35,786 bases of DNA from Lachnospiraceae bacterium (GCA_017440045.1 JAFSIA010000065.1:1-35786); one strand, 5' to 3'; shown: positions 26,913-34,510, numbered from the stretch's first letter. A program made the numbers and translations. The notes: generated from the sequence alone by a model not told the origin.

Positions 26913-27016
26913 CAGTGTTATAGAAGATAAATGCCATATAGATACAGACTTTGTAGTCGTGGATTCACAATTAGATGAAAATGTTAAAAATATTATAAAA
27001 AGGAGATGTTTATAAA

Positions 27017-29008
27017 ATGGGTACACATGGAAATCTGTCTATTAATAGTGAAAATATTTTTCCTATAATTAAAAAGTGGTTATATTCTGACCATGATATT
27101 TTCTTTAGAGAATTAATATCAAATGGCTGTGATGCTATTACAAAGCTTAAAAAGCTTGAGGTTATGGGTGAGTATCAGCTGCCAGATGACAACAAGTTTA
27201 AAATTGAAGTCATTGTAAACGACAAGGAAAAGACTCTTACTTTTATAGATAATGGTATCGGTATGACTGCTGATGAGGTTAATGAGTACATCAATCAGAT
27301 TGCATTCTCAGGTGCTGAAGCATTTCTTAAGCAGTATAAGGATAAGACAAGTGAGGACCAGATTATTGGTCATTTTGGTTTGGGATTTTATTCAGCGTTT
27401 ATGGTAGCTGACAAGGTTACAATTGATACACTTTCATTTAAAGATGGCGCAAAGGCGGTTCATTGGGAGTGCGATGGCGGTACTGAGTTTGATATGGATG
27501 AAGGTGACCGCACAGAGCGTGGTACAAAGATTACTCTTTATTTAAATGATGACAGTCTTGAATTTGCTAATGAATACAGAGCAAAAGAAGTTATTATGAA
27601 GTATTGCTCATTTATGCCAACTGAGATTTATCTCACAAATCCTAATGCAGAAGTGCAGTACGATACAATTGACCCATCTGAGGTTCTTGAGAGTGATACA
27701 GTTATTGAGACTGTAGTGGAGCCTGAAAAAATAGAGGAAAAGGAAAATGAGGATGGTACAAAGGAGACTGTTGTAATCACACCTGAGATGACAAAGACAA
27801 AAATTGTTCGTCGTCCGGTTGCACTTAACGACACAACACCACTTTGGACAAAGCATCCAAATGATTGTACAGAAGAGGAATATAAAGACTTCTATAGAAG
27901 TGTATTCCATGACTTTAAGGAGCCTTTATTCTGGATACATTTAAATATGGATTATCCATTTAACTTAAAGGGTATTTTATATTTCCCTAAGATTAATACA
28001 GAGTATGACAGTATTGAGGGAACTATAAAGCTTTACAACAATCAGGTATTTATCGCTGATAACATTAAGGAGGTTATACCGGAGTTTCTTATGCTCTTAA
28101 AGGGCGTGATTGATTGTCCTGACCTTCCACTGAATGTATCAAGAAGTGCATTGCAGAATGACGGATTTGTAAAGAAGATTTCTGATTACATTACAAAGAA
28201 GGTGGCTGATAAGCTGTCTGGAATGTGTAAAACAGAGAAGGAATCTTATGAGAAGTATTGGGATGATATAAACCCATTTATCAAGTTTGGTTGCTTAAAG
28301 GATGATAAATTCTGTGAGAAGATGAATGATTATATTCTCTTTAAAAATCTTGATGGAAAGTATCTCACACTTCCAGAATGCCTTGAAGAAAACAAGGAAA
28401 AGCATGAGAATACTGTATTCTATGTGACAGATGAAATCGCTCAGGGTCAGTATATTAAGATGTTTAAAGACGAGGGAATGGATGCGGTTATATTAAAGCA
28501 TAATATAGACCAGCCATTTATCACACATCTTGAGACTAAGAATGAAAGCGTCAAGTTCCAGAGAATTGATGCCGACTTGACAGATAACTTCAAGGAAGCA
28601 GAGGAAGAGGCATCAGAGGAGACAAAAGCATCATATGATAAGCTTACAGAGCTCTTTAAGAAGTCACTTAACAACGACAAGCTTGAGATAAAAGTAGAGA
28701 AGCTTAAGAACGAAAAGATTTCCTCAATGGTTACATTATCAGAGGAAAGCAGACGTATGCAGGATATGATGAAGATGTACGGCATGATGGGTATGGACCC
28801 TTCTATGTTTGGTACAAATCTTACACTTGTACTCAATGCAAATAATGACCTTGTAAAGCATCTTATGAACAATGTAGAATCAGAGAATGCATCTTTGTTC
28901 TGCGAACAGCTTTATGACTTGGCAGTGCTTCAGCACGAGCAGCTTAATCCGGATGCAATGGCAAAGTTTGTAGAGAGAAGTAATAAGATAATGATGCTTC
29001 TAGTTTAG
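27017..29008 (+). CDS. htpG: Hsp90-family molecular chaperone HtpG
   Basis: ATP-dependent dimeric chaperone. The N-terminal GHKL ATPase has E32 and N36 in RELISNGCDA, the DNGIGMT loop and the lid GHFGLGFYSAFMVADKV. A charged acidic segment (about residues 236-275) joins it to the middle domain. The middle domain has YFPKINTEYDSIEG and the catalytic-Arg stretch LPLNVSRSALQND, and a C-terminal dimerisation domain follows. At 663 residues it is somewhat longer than E. coli HtpG (624), mostly in the charged segment. AAAAGGAG lies before the ATG. It is transcribed alone behind CIRCE. Confidence 0.97.
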   Translation: MGTHGNLSINSENIFPIIKKWLYSDHDIFFRELISNGCDAITKLKKLEVMGEYQLPDDNKFKIEVIVNDKEKTLTFIDNGIGMTADEVNEYINQIAFSGAEAFLKQYKDKTSEDQIIGHFGLGFYSAFMVADKVTIDTLSFKDGAKAVHWECDGGTEFDMDEGDRTERGTKITLYLNDDSLEFANEYRAKEVIMKYCSFMPTEIYLTNPNAEVQYDTIDPSEVLESDTVIETVVEPEKIEEKENEDGTKETVVITPEMTKTKIVRRPVALNDTTPLWTKHPNDCTEEEYKDFYRSVFHDFKEPLFWIHLNMDYPFNLKGILYFPKINTEYDSIEGTIKLYNNQVFIADNIKEVIPEFLMLLKGVIDCPDLPLNVSRSALQNDGFVKKISDYITKKVADKLSGMCKTEKESYEKYWDDINPFIKFGCLKDDKFCEKMNDYILFKNLDGKYLTLPECLEENKEKHENTVFYVTDEIAQGQYIKMFKDEGMDAVILKHNIDQPFITHLETKNESVKFQRIDADLTDNFKEAEEEASEETKASYDKLTELFKKSLNNDKLEIKVEKLKNEKISSMVTLSEESRRMQDMMKMYGMMGMDPSMFGTNLTLVLNANNDLVKHLMNNVESENASLFCEQLYDLAVLQHEQLNPDAMAKFVERSNKIMMLLV

Positions 29009-29033
29009 GATGTAAATTAATTCTTTTATTTGT

Positions 29034-29060
29034 ATATCTCCCGCTGTCTGCGGGAGATAT
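29034..29060 (+). terminator. Strong hairpin after htpG (terminator-like, no T-tract)
   Basis: ATATCTCCCGC pairs perfectly with GCGGGAGATAT over 11 bases around TGTCT, 26 bases after the htpG stop. The usual run of T is missing on either side, so it may end transcription weakly or act as a 3'-end stabiliser. Confidence 0.6.
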
Positions 29061-29061
29061 A

Positions 29062-29070
29062 TGATATAAT
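29062..29070 (+). promoter_or_regulatory. Possible extended -10 promoter upstream of the 64-bp array
   Basis: TGATATAAT is a perfect extended -10; no -35 match is seen at 16-18 bases. If active, RNA would begin near 29077 and run through the whole array into the 72-codon ORF. The stretch to 29160 also holds a small hairpin (TCATAGC/GCTATGA, 29074-29096) and a 13-base direct repeat (CTTTTTTATAAAT at 29110 and 29144). Confidence 0.4.
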
Positions 29071-29160
29071 TAGTCATAGCTGTTTTGTGGCTATGATTTG
29101 AAAAATGTTCTTTTTTATAAATCAAATATATTCAGTATATCCCCTTTTTTATAAATTATA

Positions 29161-29672
29161 AGAGACAATGAGACACGAAGGAAGCTAATCTCTACCTAAA
29201 GTGTGTGAAAAAGCAAGAATAGGAAGAGGCAATGAGACACGAAGGAAGCTGGTCTCTACCTAAAGTGAATGAAAAAGCGAGAATGGTAAGAGAAGATGAG
29301 ACACGAAGGAAGCTGGTTTCTACCTAAAGAGATGAAAAAAGCAAGAATAGGAAGAGACAATGAGACACGAAGGAAGCTGGTCTCTACCTAAAGAGATGAA
29401 AAAAGCAAGAATAGGAAGAGACAATGAGACACGAAGGAAGCCAGTCTCTACCTAAAGAGATGAAAAAAGCAAGAATAGGAAGAGACAATGAGACACGAAG
29501 GAAGCTGGTCTCTACCTAAAGTGAATGAAAAAGCGAGAATAGGAAGAGACAATGAGACATGAAGGAAGCTGGTCTCTACCTAAAGTGAATGAAAAAGCGA
29601 GAATAGGAAGAGACAATGAGACATGAAGGAAGCTGGTCTCTACCTAAAGTAAGTGAAAAAGCAAGAAAGGTA
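29161..29672 (+). repeat. Tandem array of eight 64-bp units
   Basis: Units start at 29161, 29225, 29289, 29353, 29417, 29481, 29545 and 29609. The period is exactly 64 every time, and a ninth partial unit starts at 29673. Each unit opens with AGAGACAATGAGACACGAAG and then carries GGTCTCTACCTAAAG. Differences between units are mostly single substitutions, and no indel is seen. Because 64 is not a multiple of three, the array is not a repeated protein domain. The join between units plus the unit start (TAGGAAGAGAC) can pair with GTCTCTACCTA, giving a hairpin of ten pairs with one A-A mismatch and a 21-base loop, repeated eight times. There are no unique spacers, so it is not CRISPR. Function is unknown. 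Confidence 0.97.
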
Positions 29673-29689
29673 AGAGAAGAGGAAAAAAT

Positions 29690-29908
29690 ATGGAAAATAT
29701 TATAAGAATAGCTACAGAAGAAATAGCAAGATTAGAGAAGCTAAATAAAACCGTGGATATGCATTTAATGAATGTTCCTGAGGGATGCTTGAAATGGCAG
29801 AATGTAAATGGATTAGTGATGGGAAGAGAGGTGGTGGTAAGCTATGAGACTCAAGGTTTACCATTGGATATAGGTGTTGTAAAGAGGATAGTTGAACAAA
29901 TATTATGA
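29690..29908 (+). CDS. Small hypothetical protein, 72 aa
   Basis: Begins 17 bases after the last full repeat unit. The partial ninth unit supplies the GAGGAAAAA ribosome binding site. The N-terminal helix (NIIRIATEEIARLEKLNK) is followed by VPEGCLKW and VSYETQGLPLDIGVVKRI. The LPEG-like segment vaguely recalls the N-terminal part of longer Lachnospiraceae proteins of unknown function, so it may be a shortened relative; this is weak. No signal peptide or membrane helix. It overlaps the convergent gene by six bases. Confidence 0.6.
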   Translation: MENIIRIATEEIARLEKLNKTVDMHLMNVPEGCLKWQNVNGLVMGREVVVSYETQGLPLDIGVVKRIVEQIL

Positions 29909-30424
29909 AATCAACTCATTAATAAACTTCTCACAAACCCCATCCCAAGTCTTCTCAAGTGTTTTATCCATACTAAATATATTAAGAGAAGCCATGGATA
30001 TGCAATCTAAAGTAGCAGTAGTAACCTCTTCGCCGCTCATTCCATGCTTACTATCATATCTTATATTAATATACAATCCCCCAACATCTTTAAGCGCCAA
30101 GCCACAAGGATTATCGCTCAATAGCTTTTCAGTGTAAGAAGCAGAAGCCTTCAACACTATTTTGAATCTAAGGGGAAGTTTGCTTCCTTTAATGAGATTA
30201 AAGCAATGTGGTTTAATCATTCTCCATGTAGATAAAGCCCTGTCTGTCAATGCTTCAAGCTCATCAGTAGTGTAAAAGTCACTATGGATATGTCCATCAA
30301 TTGTAAATGTGTTATATGTAGTGATTGTTGCTTCTTCTAACAGGAAGTTATCAAAGGTTTCCTTTACAAGAAGACAGTTCATTAATTTTTTTATATCTGA
30401 TGAAGGGATATTAATGCTGTTCAT
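29903..30424 (-). CDS. Conserved hypothetical protein, 173 aa (possibly DUF5721)
   Basis: A cytoplasmic protein with no signal or membrane segment. Its start, IKKLMNCLLVKETFDNFLLEEATITTYNTFTIDG, looks like a family of uncharacterised clostridial proteins that I associate, from memory only, with DUF5721. FKIVLKAS and the Gly-Gly-Leu-Tyr-Ile-Asn-Ile-Arg-Tyr-Asp stretch suggest a mixed alpha/beta fold. AAGGAG (complement at 30433-30438) lies before the ATG. It is transcribed alone and converges on the 72-codon ORF. Function is unknown. Confidence 0.75.
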   Translation of the reverse strand: MNSINIPSSDIKKLMNCLLVKETFDNFLLEEATITTYNTFTIDGHIHSDFYTTDELEALTDRALSTWRMIKPHCFNLIKGSKLPLRFKIVLKASASYTEKLLSDNPCGLALKDVGGLYINIRYDSKHGMSGEEVTTATLDCISMASLNIFSMDKTLEKTWDGVCEKFINELIS

Positions 30425-30483
30425 ATTAAAACTCCTTTAGAGAATGATTTATCATAAATTGATTATAGTAGAAAAAACATTAG

Positions 30484-30512
30484 TTGTAAACTAAATAGGT
30501 TTTTGGTACAAT
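30484..30512 (+). promoter_or_regulatory. Promoter of the ABC-F gene
   Basis: TTGTAA (30484-30489), 17 bases, TACAAT (30507-30512) with TGG before it. Transcription would start near 30519, exactly where the leader hairpin begins. Confidence 0.7.
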
Positions 30513-30518
30513 TGGAAA

Positions 30519-30552
30519 CAATGTGACAGCTTTAAATATGTTGCTCACATTG
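30519..30552 (+). promoter_or_regulatory. Leader hairpin upstream of the ABC-F gene
   Basis: CAATGTGA (30519-30526) pairs perfectly with TCACATTG (30545-30552), and inner CAGC/GTTG extends the stem past one bulged C. There is no T-tract, so this is not a simple terminator. It sits at the very 5' end of the predicted transcript. It could stabilise the RNA or be an operator. Confidence 0.55.
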
Positions 30553-30624
30553 GAATATGAATATAATCTAGTTATGTACAACTACGATTGATATATGTGT
30601 TACAAAGAAAGGTTTGGTAAGAAT

Positions 30625-32178
30625 ATGATACTTAACGTTGAAAATCTTAGTCATGGTTTTGGAGACAGAGCTATTTTTGATAATGTATCCTTCAGACTTT
30701 TGAAGGGGGAGCATATTGGACTTGTTGGAGCAAATGGTGAAGGTAAGTCTACTTTTATGAATATTGTTACAGGAAAGCTTACTCCTGATGCAGGTAAGGT
30801 AGAGTGGAATAAAAATGTGAGAGTAGGATATTTGGACCAGCATGCTGTTCTTGAAAAGGGAATGACTATTGGTGACGTTTTACGCTCTGCTTTTAAGTGG
30901 CTTTTTGATATGGAAGAAAAGATGAATGCTATATGCGATAAGCTTGGAGAGGCATCACCGGAAGAGATGGATGTTATGATGGAGGAGCTTGGAACTATCC
31001 AGGATATGCTTACAAATCATGATTTCTATGTAATAGATTCAAAGGTAGAAGAGGTTGCCAGAGCATTAGGTATATTGGAACTTGGTCTTGATAAGGATGT
31101 TACAGAGCTTAGTGGAGGCCAGAGAACAAAGATTTTACTTGCCAAATTACTTTTGGAGAAACCTGACATATTGCTTTTGGACGAGCCTACAAACCACTTA
31201 GATGCAAATCATATTGAGTGGCTTAAGAGATATTTACAGGAGTATGAGAATGCATTTATACTTATTTCTCATGACATACCGTTTTTGAATAGCGTTATTA
31301 ACCTTATATATCATATGGAAAATCAGGAACTCAATCGCTATGTTGGTGATTATGACAAATTCCAGGAGGTTTATGCAGTAAAGAGGGCGCAGCTGGAGGC
31401 GGCATATAATCGACAGCAGCAGGAGATTGCAGATCTTAAGGATTTTGTTGCAAGAAATAAAGCGCGTGTAGCTACAAGAAATATGGCTATGTCGCGACAG
31501 AAAAAGCTTGATAAAATGGATGTAATAGAGCTTGCCAAGGACAAACCAAAGCCGGAGTTTAATTTTAAGGAAGCCAGAGCGGCAGGAAAAGTAATATTCG
31601 AGACAACTGATTTGGTTATCGGATATGACAAGTCTCAGCCACTTTCTAAGCCAATGAATCTCAGAATGGAGAGGGGCGAAAAGATTGCCATAGTAGGTAC
31701 AAATGGTATAGGAAAGACAACATTCTTAAAGAGTGTGTTGGGTCTTATTCCAGCCTTGGAGGGAAAGGCTGCTTTAGGAGACTATCTGTACAAGGGATAC
31801 TTTGAGCAGGAGATAAAGCCATCAAATAATACTTGTATTGAAGAAATATGGGAGGAATTTCCATCCTATACACAGTATGAAGTTCGTTCGGCGTTGGCAA
31901 AATGTGGTCTCACAACAAAGCATATAGAGAGCCAGGTTAGAGTTTTATCGGGTGGTGAGCAGGCAAAGGTTAGACTTTGTAAGCTTATTAACAATGAGAC
32001 AAACATTCTACTTCTTGATGAGCCTACAAACCATTTGGATGTTGATGCGAAGGAAGAGCTAAAGCGAGCGCTTAAGGCTTATAAGGGAGCAGTTTTAATA
32101 GTTTGTCACGAGCCTGAATTCTATGATGGATTAGTTGACAAGGTATGGAATTTGGAAGAATACTCATTACTCGCTTAA
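30625..32178 (+). CDS. ABC-F family ATPase (ribosome-associated type)
   Basis: Two ABC domains in one chain and no membrane helices, as in ABC-F proteins that act at the ribosomal E site in translation or antibiotic protection. Domain 1 has Walker A GANGEGKST, signature LSGGQRTKI and Walker B LLLDEPTNHLD. The charged linker runs about residues 230-320. Domain 2 has GTNGIGKTT, LSGGEQAKV and LLLDEPTNHLDV. The start at 30625 gives 517 residues and begins MILNVENLSHGFG, as family members do. An in-frame ATG at 30595 lacks a good ribosome binding site. It resembles the YbiT/YkpA-like housekeeping branch more than known resistance proteins, but this is by eye. Confidence 0.9.
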   Translation: MILNVENLSHGFGDRAIFDNVSFRLLKGEHIGLVGANGEGKSTFMNIVTGKLTPDAGKVEWNKNVRVGYLDQHAVLEKGMTIGDVLRSAFKWLFDMEEKMNAICDKLGEASPEEMDVMMEELGTIQDMLTNHDFYVIDSKVEEVARALGILELGLDKDVTELSGGQRTKILLAKLLLEKPDILLLDEPTNHLDANHIEWLKRYLQEYENAFILISHDIPFLNSVINLIYHMENQELNRYVGDYDKFQEVYAVKRAQLEAAYNRQQQEIADLKDFVARNKARVATRNMAMSRQKKLDKMDVIELAKDKPKPEFNFKEARAAGKVIFETTDLVIGYDKSQPLSKPMNLRMERGEKIAIVGTNGIGKTTFLKSVLGLIPALEGKAALGDYLYKGYFEQEIKPSNNTCIEEIWEEFPSYTQYEVRSALAKCGLTTKHIESQVRVLSGGEQAKVRLCKLINNETNILLLDEPTNHLDVDAKEELKRALKAYKGAVLIVCHEPEFYDGLVDKVWNLEEYSLLA

Positions 32179-32198
32179 TAAATTTGAAAAAACTTATG

Positions 32199-32229
32199 AC
32201 GTAGTCCTGATTTTGGGACTACGTTTTTT
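32199..32229 (+). terminator. Intrinsic terminator after the ABC-F gene
   Basis: ACGTAGTCC (32199-32207) pairs perfectly with GGACTACGT (32216-32224), followed by TTTTT. Confidence 0.95.
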
Positions 32230-32283
32230 ATATTATTCAGATATCAAAACAAAATGCTCAACGATTGAAAGGAGTTTGATATT

Positions 32284-32691
32284 ATGAATACACAGTTTAT
32301 TTTTGAGAATATTATTTTTTTTCCATTACTTGCAGCAGTAGTTTTAGCAGTATATCTTATACAGTTCTGCTCGGTAATAAGCCCATGTCGAATTGAATTT
32401 GATGAGGATAGTAAGAGGGAGATGAAACTTATGGTTAGATATAATAAGCTTTCTGACAATGCTTATGCAGCTTATCTTGGATGTATTATGGCAGGCGTGG
32501 CAGTGGCACTTATTATGGAATCTTTCCTTATACTTGTGATGCTTATGATAATTCAGATTTTATACATCGCACCAGCAGGGGTGGTTATGTTTGCGATGTA
32601 TGGAAGAAGTAAGAAATATTGGGAGGCTTATGAAAATGGGAGGCAGGAGAAAAAGCCATTGACATGCAAGGGAGTAGAAATATATAATTAG
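32284..32691 (+). CDS. Small membrane protein, 135 aa, unknown function
   Basis: An N-terminal membrane helix (about 8-28) is followed by a charged cytoplasmic or outer loop (PCRIEFDEDSKREMKLMVRYNKLSDN). Two close hydrophobic segments (about 63-80 and 83-102) follow, with a basic, charged tail. AAAGGAG lies before the ATG. I do not recognise a family. It lies 45 bases before another membrane protein with a zinc ribbon, and the two are likely one operon. Confidence 0.75.
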   Translation: MNTQFIFENIIFFPLLAAVVLAVYLIQFCSVISPCRIEFDEDSKREMKLMVRYNKLSDNAYAAYLGCIMAGVAVALIMESFLILVMLMIIQILYIAPAGVVMFAMYGRSKKYWEAYENGRQEKKPLTCKGVEIYN

Positions 32692-32736
32692 CTCATCATA
32701 AAAAGAAGGAGCTTGTCTACGGACAAAAGAGGGGAA

Positions 32737-33294
32737 ATGACAGTTTTAGTTATATTTCAAATGGTATTTTTTATAGTGTTTTTCACTATAATATCTACAT
32801 TGTTTAAAAATGTATCAAGGAATGCTTCAAAAAGGAAAATTAATATTAAATATCAGCAGATAAATTCACATTATAGACCGGAGACACTTAACAGGACAGC
32901 ACCACCGAAGCTTTATCAGAATGATTCCAATAGTCAAATGACAATGTCAGATGACCATAATCATGCCTATGAGCACAAGGTTGAGCCTATTGAGGAAGCT
33001 AGTGTTATAGAACAGTTTGAGGAAAGAAAAGAGGCATACAGAGAGCGCAAGCAGGAGATGAAGGAGAATCTTCATAAATCTTCATATTCAAAAATTGAGG
33101 AGAGTATCGCTTCATCAAATGGAGGAAGATATAAAGATATGCATATGCCATATGGTAGAAATGGTGAGAATGGGGCGTTAGTAGGTGATAATGAGGTCTC
33201 AATTGTCTGCGCCTACTGTGGAGCTGTAAATATTGTACCAGCCTCACGTAGAACAGCATTTGCATGTCACTTCTGCAGACAGGAATTACAATAA
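32737..33294 (+). CDS. Membrane protein with a C-terminal zinc ribbon, 185 aa
   Basis: A single N-terminal membrane helix (VLVIFQMVFFIVFFTIISTLF) is followed by a long, polar, probably disordered region rich in Lys, Arg, Glu, Ser and Asn. The C-terminal zinc ribbon has two Cys pairs: VCAYCGAVN and FACHFCRQ. The ATG at 32737 follows AGAGGGG closely. An in-frame TTG at 32713 would add eight residues but has poor spacing. No family recognised. The zinc ribbon suggests binding of protein or nucleic acid on the cytoplasmic side. Confidence 0.7.
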   Translation: MTVLVIFQMVFFIVFFTIISTLFKNVSRNASKRKINIKYQQINSHYRPETLNRTAPPKLYQNDSNSQMTMSDDHNHAYEHKVEPIEEASVIEQFEERKEAYRERKQEMKENLHKSSYSKIEESIASSNGGRYKDMHMPYGRNGENGALVGDNEVSIVCAYCGAVNIVPASRRTAFACHFCRQELQ

Positions 33295-33307
33295 TAATGA
33301 TATACAA

Positions 33308-33344
33308 AAATCGGTCATCTATCAAATATGTAGATGACCGATTT
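33308..33344. terminator. Bidirectional intrinsic terminator
   Basis: AAATCGGTCATCTA pairs perfectly with TAGATGACCGATTT over 14 bases around a nine-base loop. It lies between convergent genes. On the minus strand a run of five T follows. On the plus strand the T-tract is ATTTAATTT. Confidence 0.93.
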
Positions 33345-33365
33345 AATTTGCAGTTATTTAATGAT

Positions 33366-33902
33366 TTAAATAATGTCTTTTATCTTTATCTCGCAGAACT
33401 TGTCCAAAACATAATTTAAATTTCCAATATTATATTCGCCTTCCTCAATGAAGAAGCGGATAATAAGGTCGGATTTTGAAGAGTTTGATAAAGAATGTTC
33501 GGCTGACATAAGAAGGGCCTTTGTTTCTTCAAAGTTTAGCTTGAACGCAAAAGCCAGTAAAACAGCCTCACCTTTACTTGGATGATAGTTTTTATCATCT
33601 TTGAGATTTGAAATAAAGTTCTTTTCAAACAAGCACTTTTCACAAATATATGCTTCATCCTTGTCGCTGTCTTTAAGATATGCTAATACAATCTCGCTAA
33701 AAGTCTTAGGATTTCCGTGCTTTTCATACCATTCCTTGCAGGCATCCCTGTCAGGATCGCTTTTAAGTACAAGAGTGTTATATTTATTTTTATCGGACAC
33801 TCGCTCTCTAACATAGTGAACCTGAATGAATATATCAGCTTCACGACAGAGGGCTTCACGTTTTTTCTTTATTTTCTTCTTCTTAAAATTAAAAAGTCCC
33901 AT
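33366..33902 (-). CDS. Hypothetical protein with a C-terminal HTH-like domain, 178 aa
   Basis: The N-terminus is very basic (MGLFNFKKKKIKKKR). A middle region has one Cys pair (YICEKCLFEKNF). The C-terminal 80 residues, from ISNLKDDKNYHPSKGEAVLL, resemble the XRE-like helix-turn-helix segment found at the end of several Lachnospiraceae proteins of unknown function (pattern SKI-x-DKDYHPSK, then LALNLxETxxLLxxAGxSLSxSSKxDLII). That suggests a DNA-binding or adaptor role. There is no membrane helix. It is separated from the neighbouring zinc-ribbon gene by a bidirectional terminator. Confidence 0.7.
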   Translation of the reverse strand: MGLFNFKKKKIKKKREALCREADIFIQVHYVRERVSDKNKYNTLVLKSDPDRDACKEWYEKHGNPKTFSEIVLAYLKDSDKDEAYICEKCLFEKNFISNLKDDKNYHPSKGEAVLLAFAFKLNFEETKALLMSAEHSLSNSSKSDLIIRFFIEEGEYNIGNLNYVLDKFCEIKIKDII

Positions 33903-33964
33903 TGATGTCTACCTCACTTGTTAATTCTAGAAGGTATTGTAGCATAAAAAAACAAAAATGTATA

Positions 33965-33993
33965 TTGTTTATTTTATTATAATAATGTATTAT
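33965..33993 (+). promoter_or_regulatory. Probable promoter of the zinc-ribbon/eutH unit
   Basis: TTGTTT (33965-33970), 17 bases, TATTAT (33988-33993). The leader would be about 55 bases. Confidence 0.5.
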
Positions 33994-34052
33994 TGTAAAA
34001 GAGTGTTACTTGAAAGGTGACAATTTATATTTTAACAAAAGGAGATATGAAA

Positions 34053-34508
34053 ATGGGTGATTACAATTTTGATTATTCTTATGTGACAAATGCACCAGAT
34101 GAAGTGGCTGATATCGCTATAACAGCAATGATAATATCATTGATAGTTTCATTGATATTGATGGTTGTATTTGTTTTTGTGTGCAGAAAGATTGCTCTTG
34201 GCAAAAATCTTTCACCAAATTATATGTGGTTTGGTCTTTTAGGTGTTATTGGTGTTATTATTGTGGCAGTTATACAGCCAAAGCAGGCATATAACCCATA
34301 TCAGGATCCAAGATACAATCCATATAACAACCAGAATCCATATATGAATCAGAATCCATACGCAAATCAGAATCAGTATGGTCAGATGAATCAATATAAT
34401 GGACAGTATAATTCAAGCCTTGGACAGAGCAAGGTTTGTGGTAAGTGTGGAGCTTCGGTAGGAGCTGACACAGATTTCTGCCCATTCTGTGGTAATAAGG
34501 TTAAATAA
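34053..34508 (+). CDS. Membrane protein with Asn/Pro/Tyr-rich repeats and a zinc ribbon, 151 aa
   Basis: Two membrane helices (about 20-45 and 58-76) are followed by a low-complexity stretch with repeats of the type NPY-x-NQ and NQY-G-Q. A C-terminal zinc ribbon, CGKCGASVGADTDFCPFCG, follows. The ATG at 34053 has AAGGAG eight bases before it; the ATG at 34047 is too close and a GTG at 34017 lacks a site. No specific function is known for this architecture. The eutH gene starts two bases after the stop, so the two are co-transcribed and probably coupled in translation. Confidence 0.75.
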   Translation: MGDYNFDYSYVTNAPDEVADIAITAMIISLIVSLILMVVFVFVCRKIALGKNLSPNYMWFGLLGVIGVIIVAVIQPKQAYNPYQDPRYNPYNNQNPYMNQNPYANQNQYGQMNQYNGQYNSSLGQSKVCGKCGASVGADTDFCPFCGNKVK

Positions 34509-34510
34509 TT

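Noticed and set aside
29034-29060. Certain intrinsic terminator of htpG
   Set aside because: The stem is perfect, but no T-tract follows, so it is listed only as terminator-like.
29161-29672. CRISPR array
   Set aside because: The 64-base spacing fits a repeat plus spacer, but the whole unit is repeated with no unique spacers, and no cas gene is present.
29161-29672. Repeat domain of a protein
   Set aside because: 64 is not divisible by three, so the frame shifts at every unit, and stops occur in each frame.
30625-32178. Antibiotic-resistance ABC-F protein
   Set aside because: Both ABC domains are clear, but nothing in the sequence or context points to a resistance subgroup; it is more like housekeeping members.
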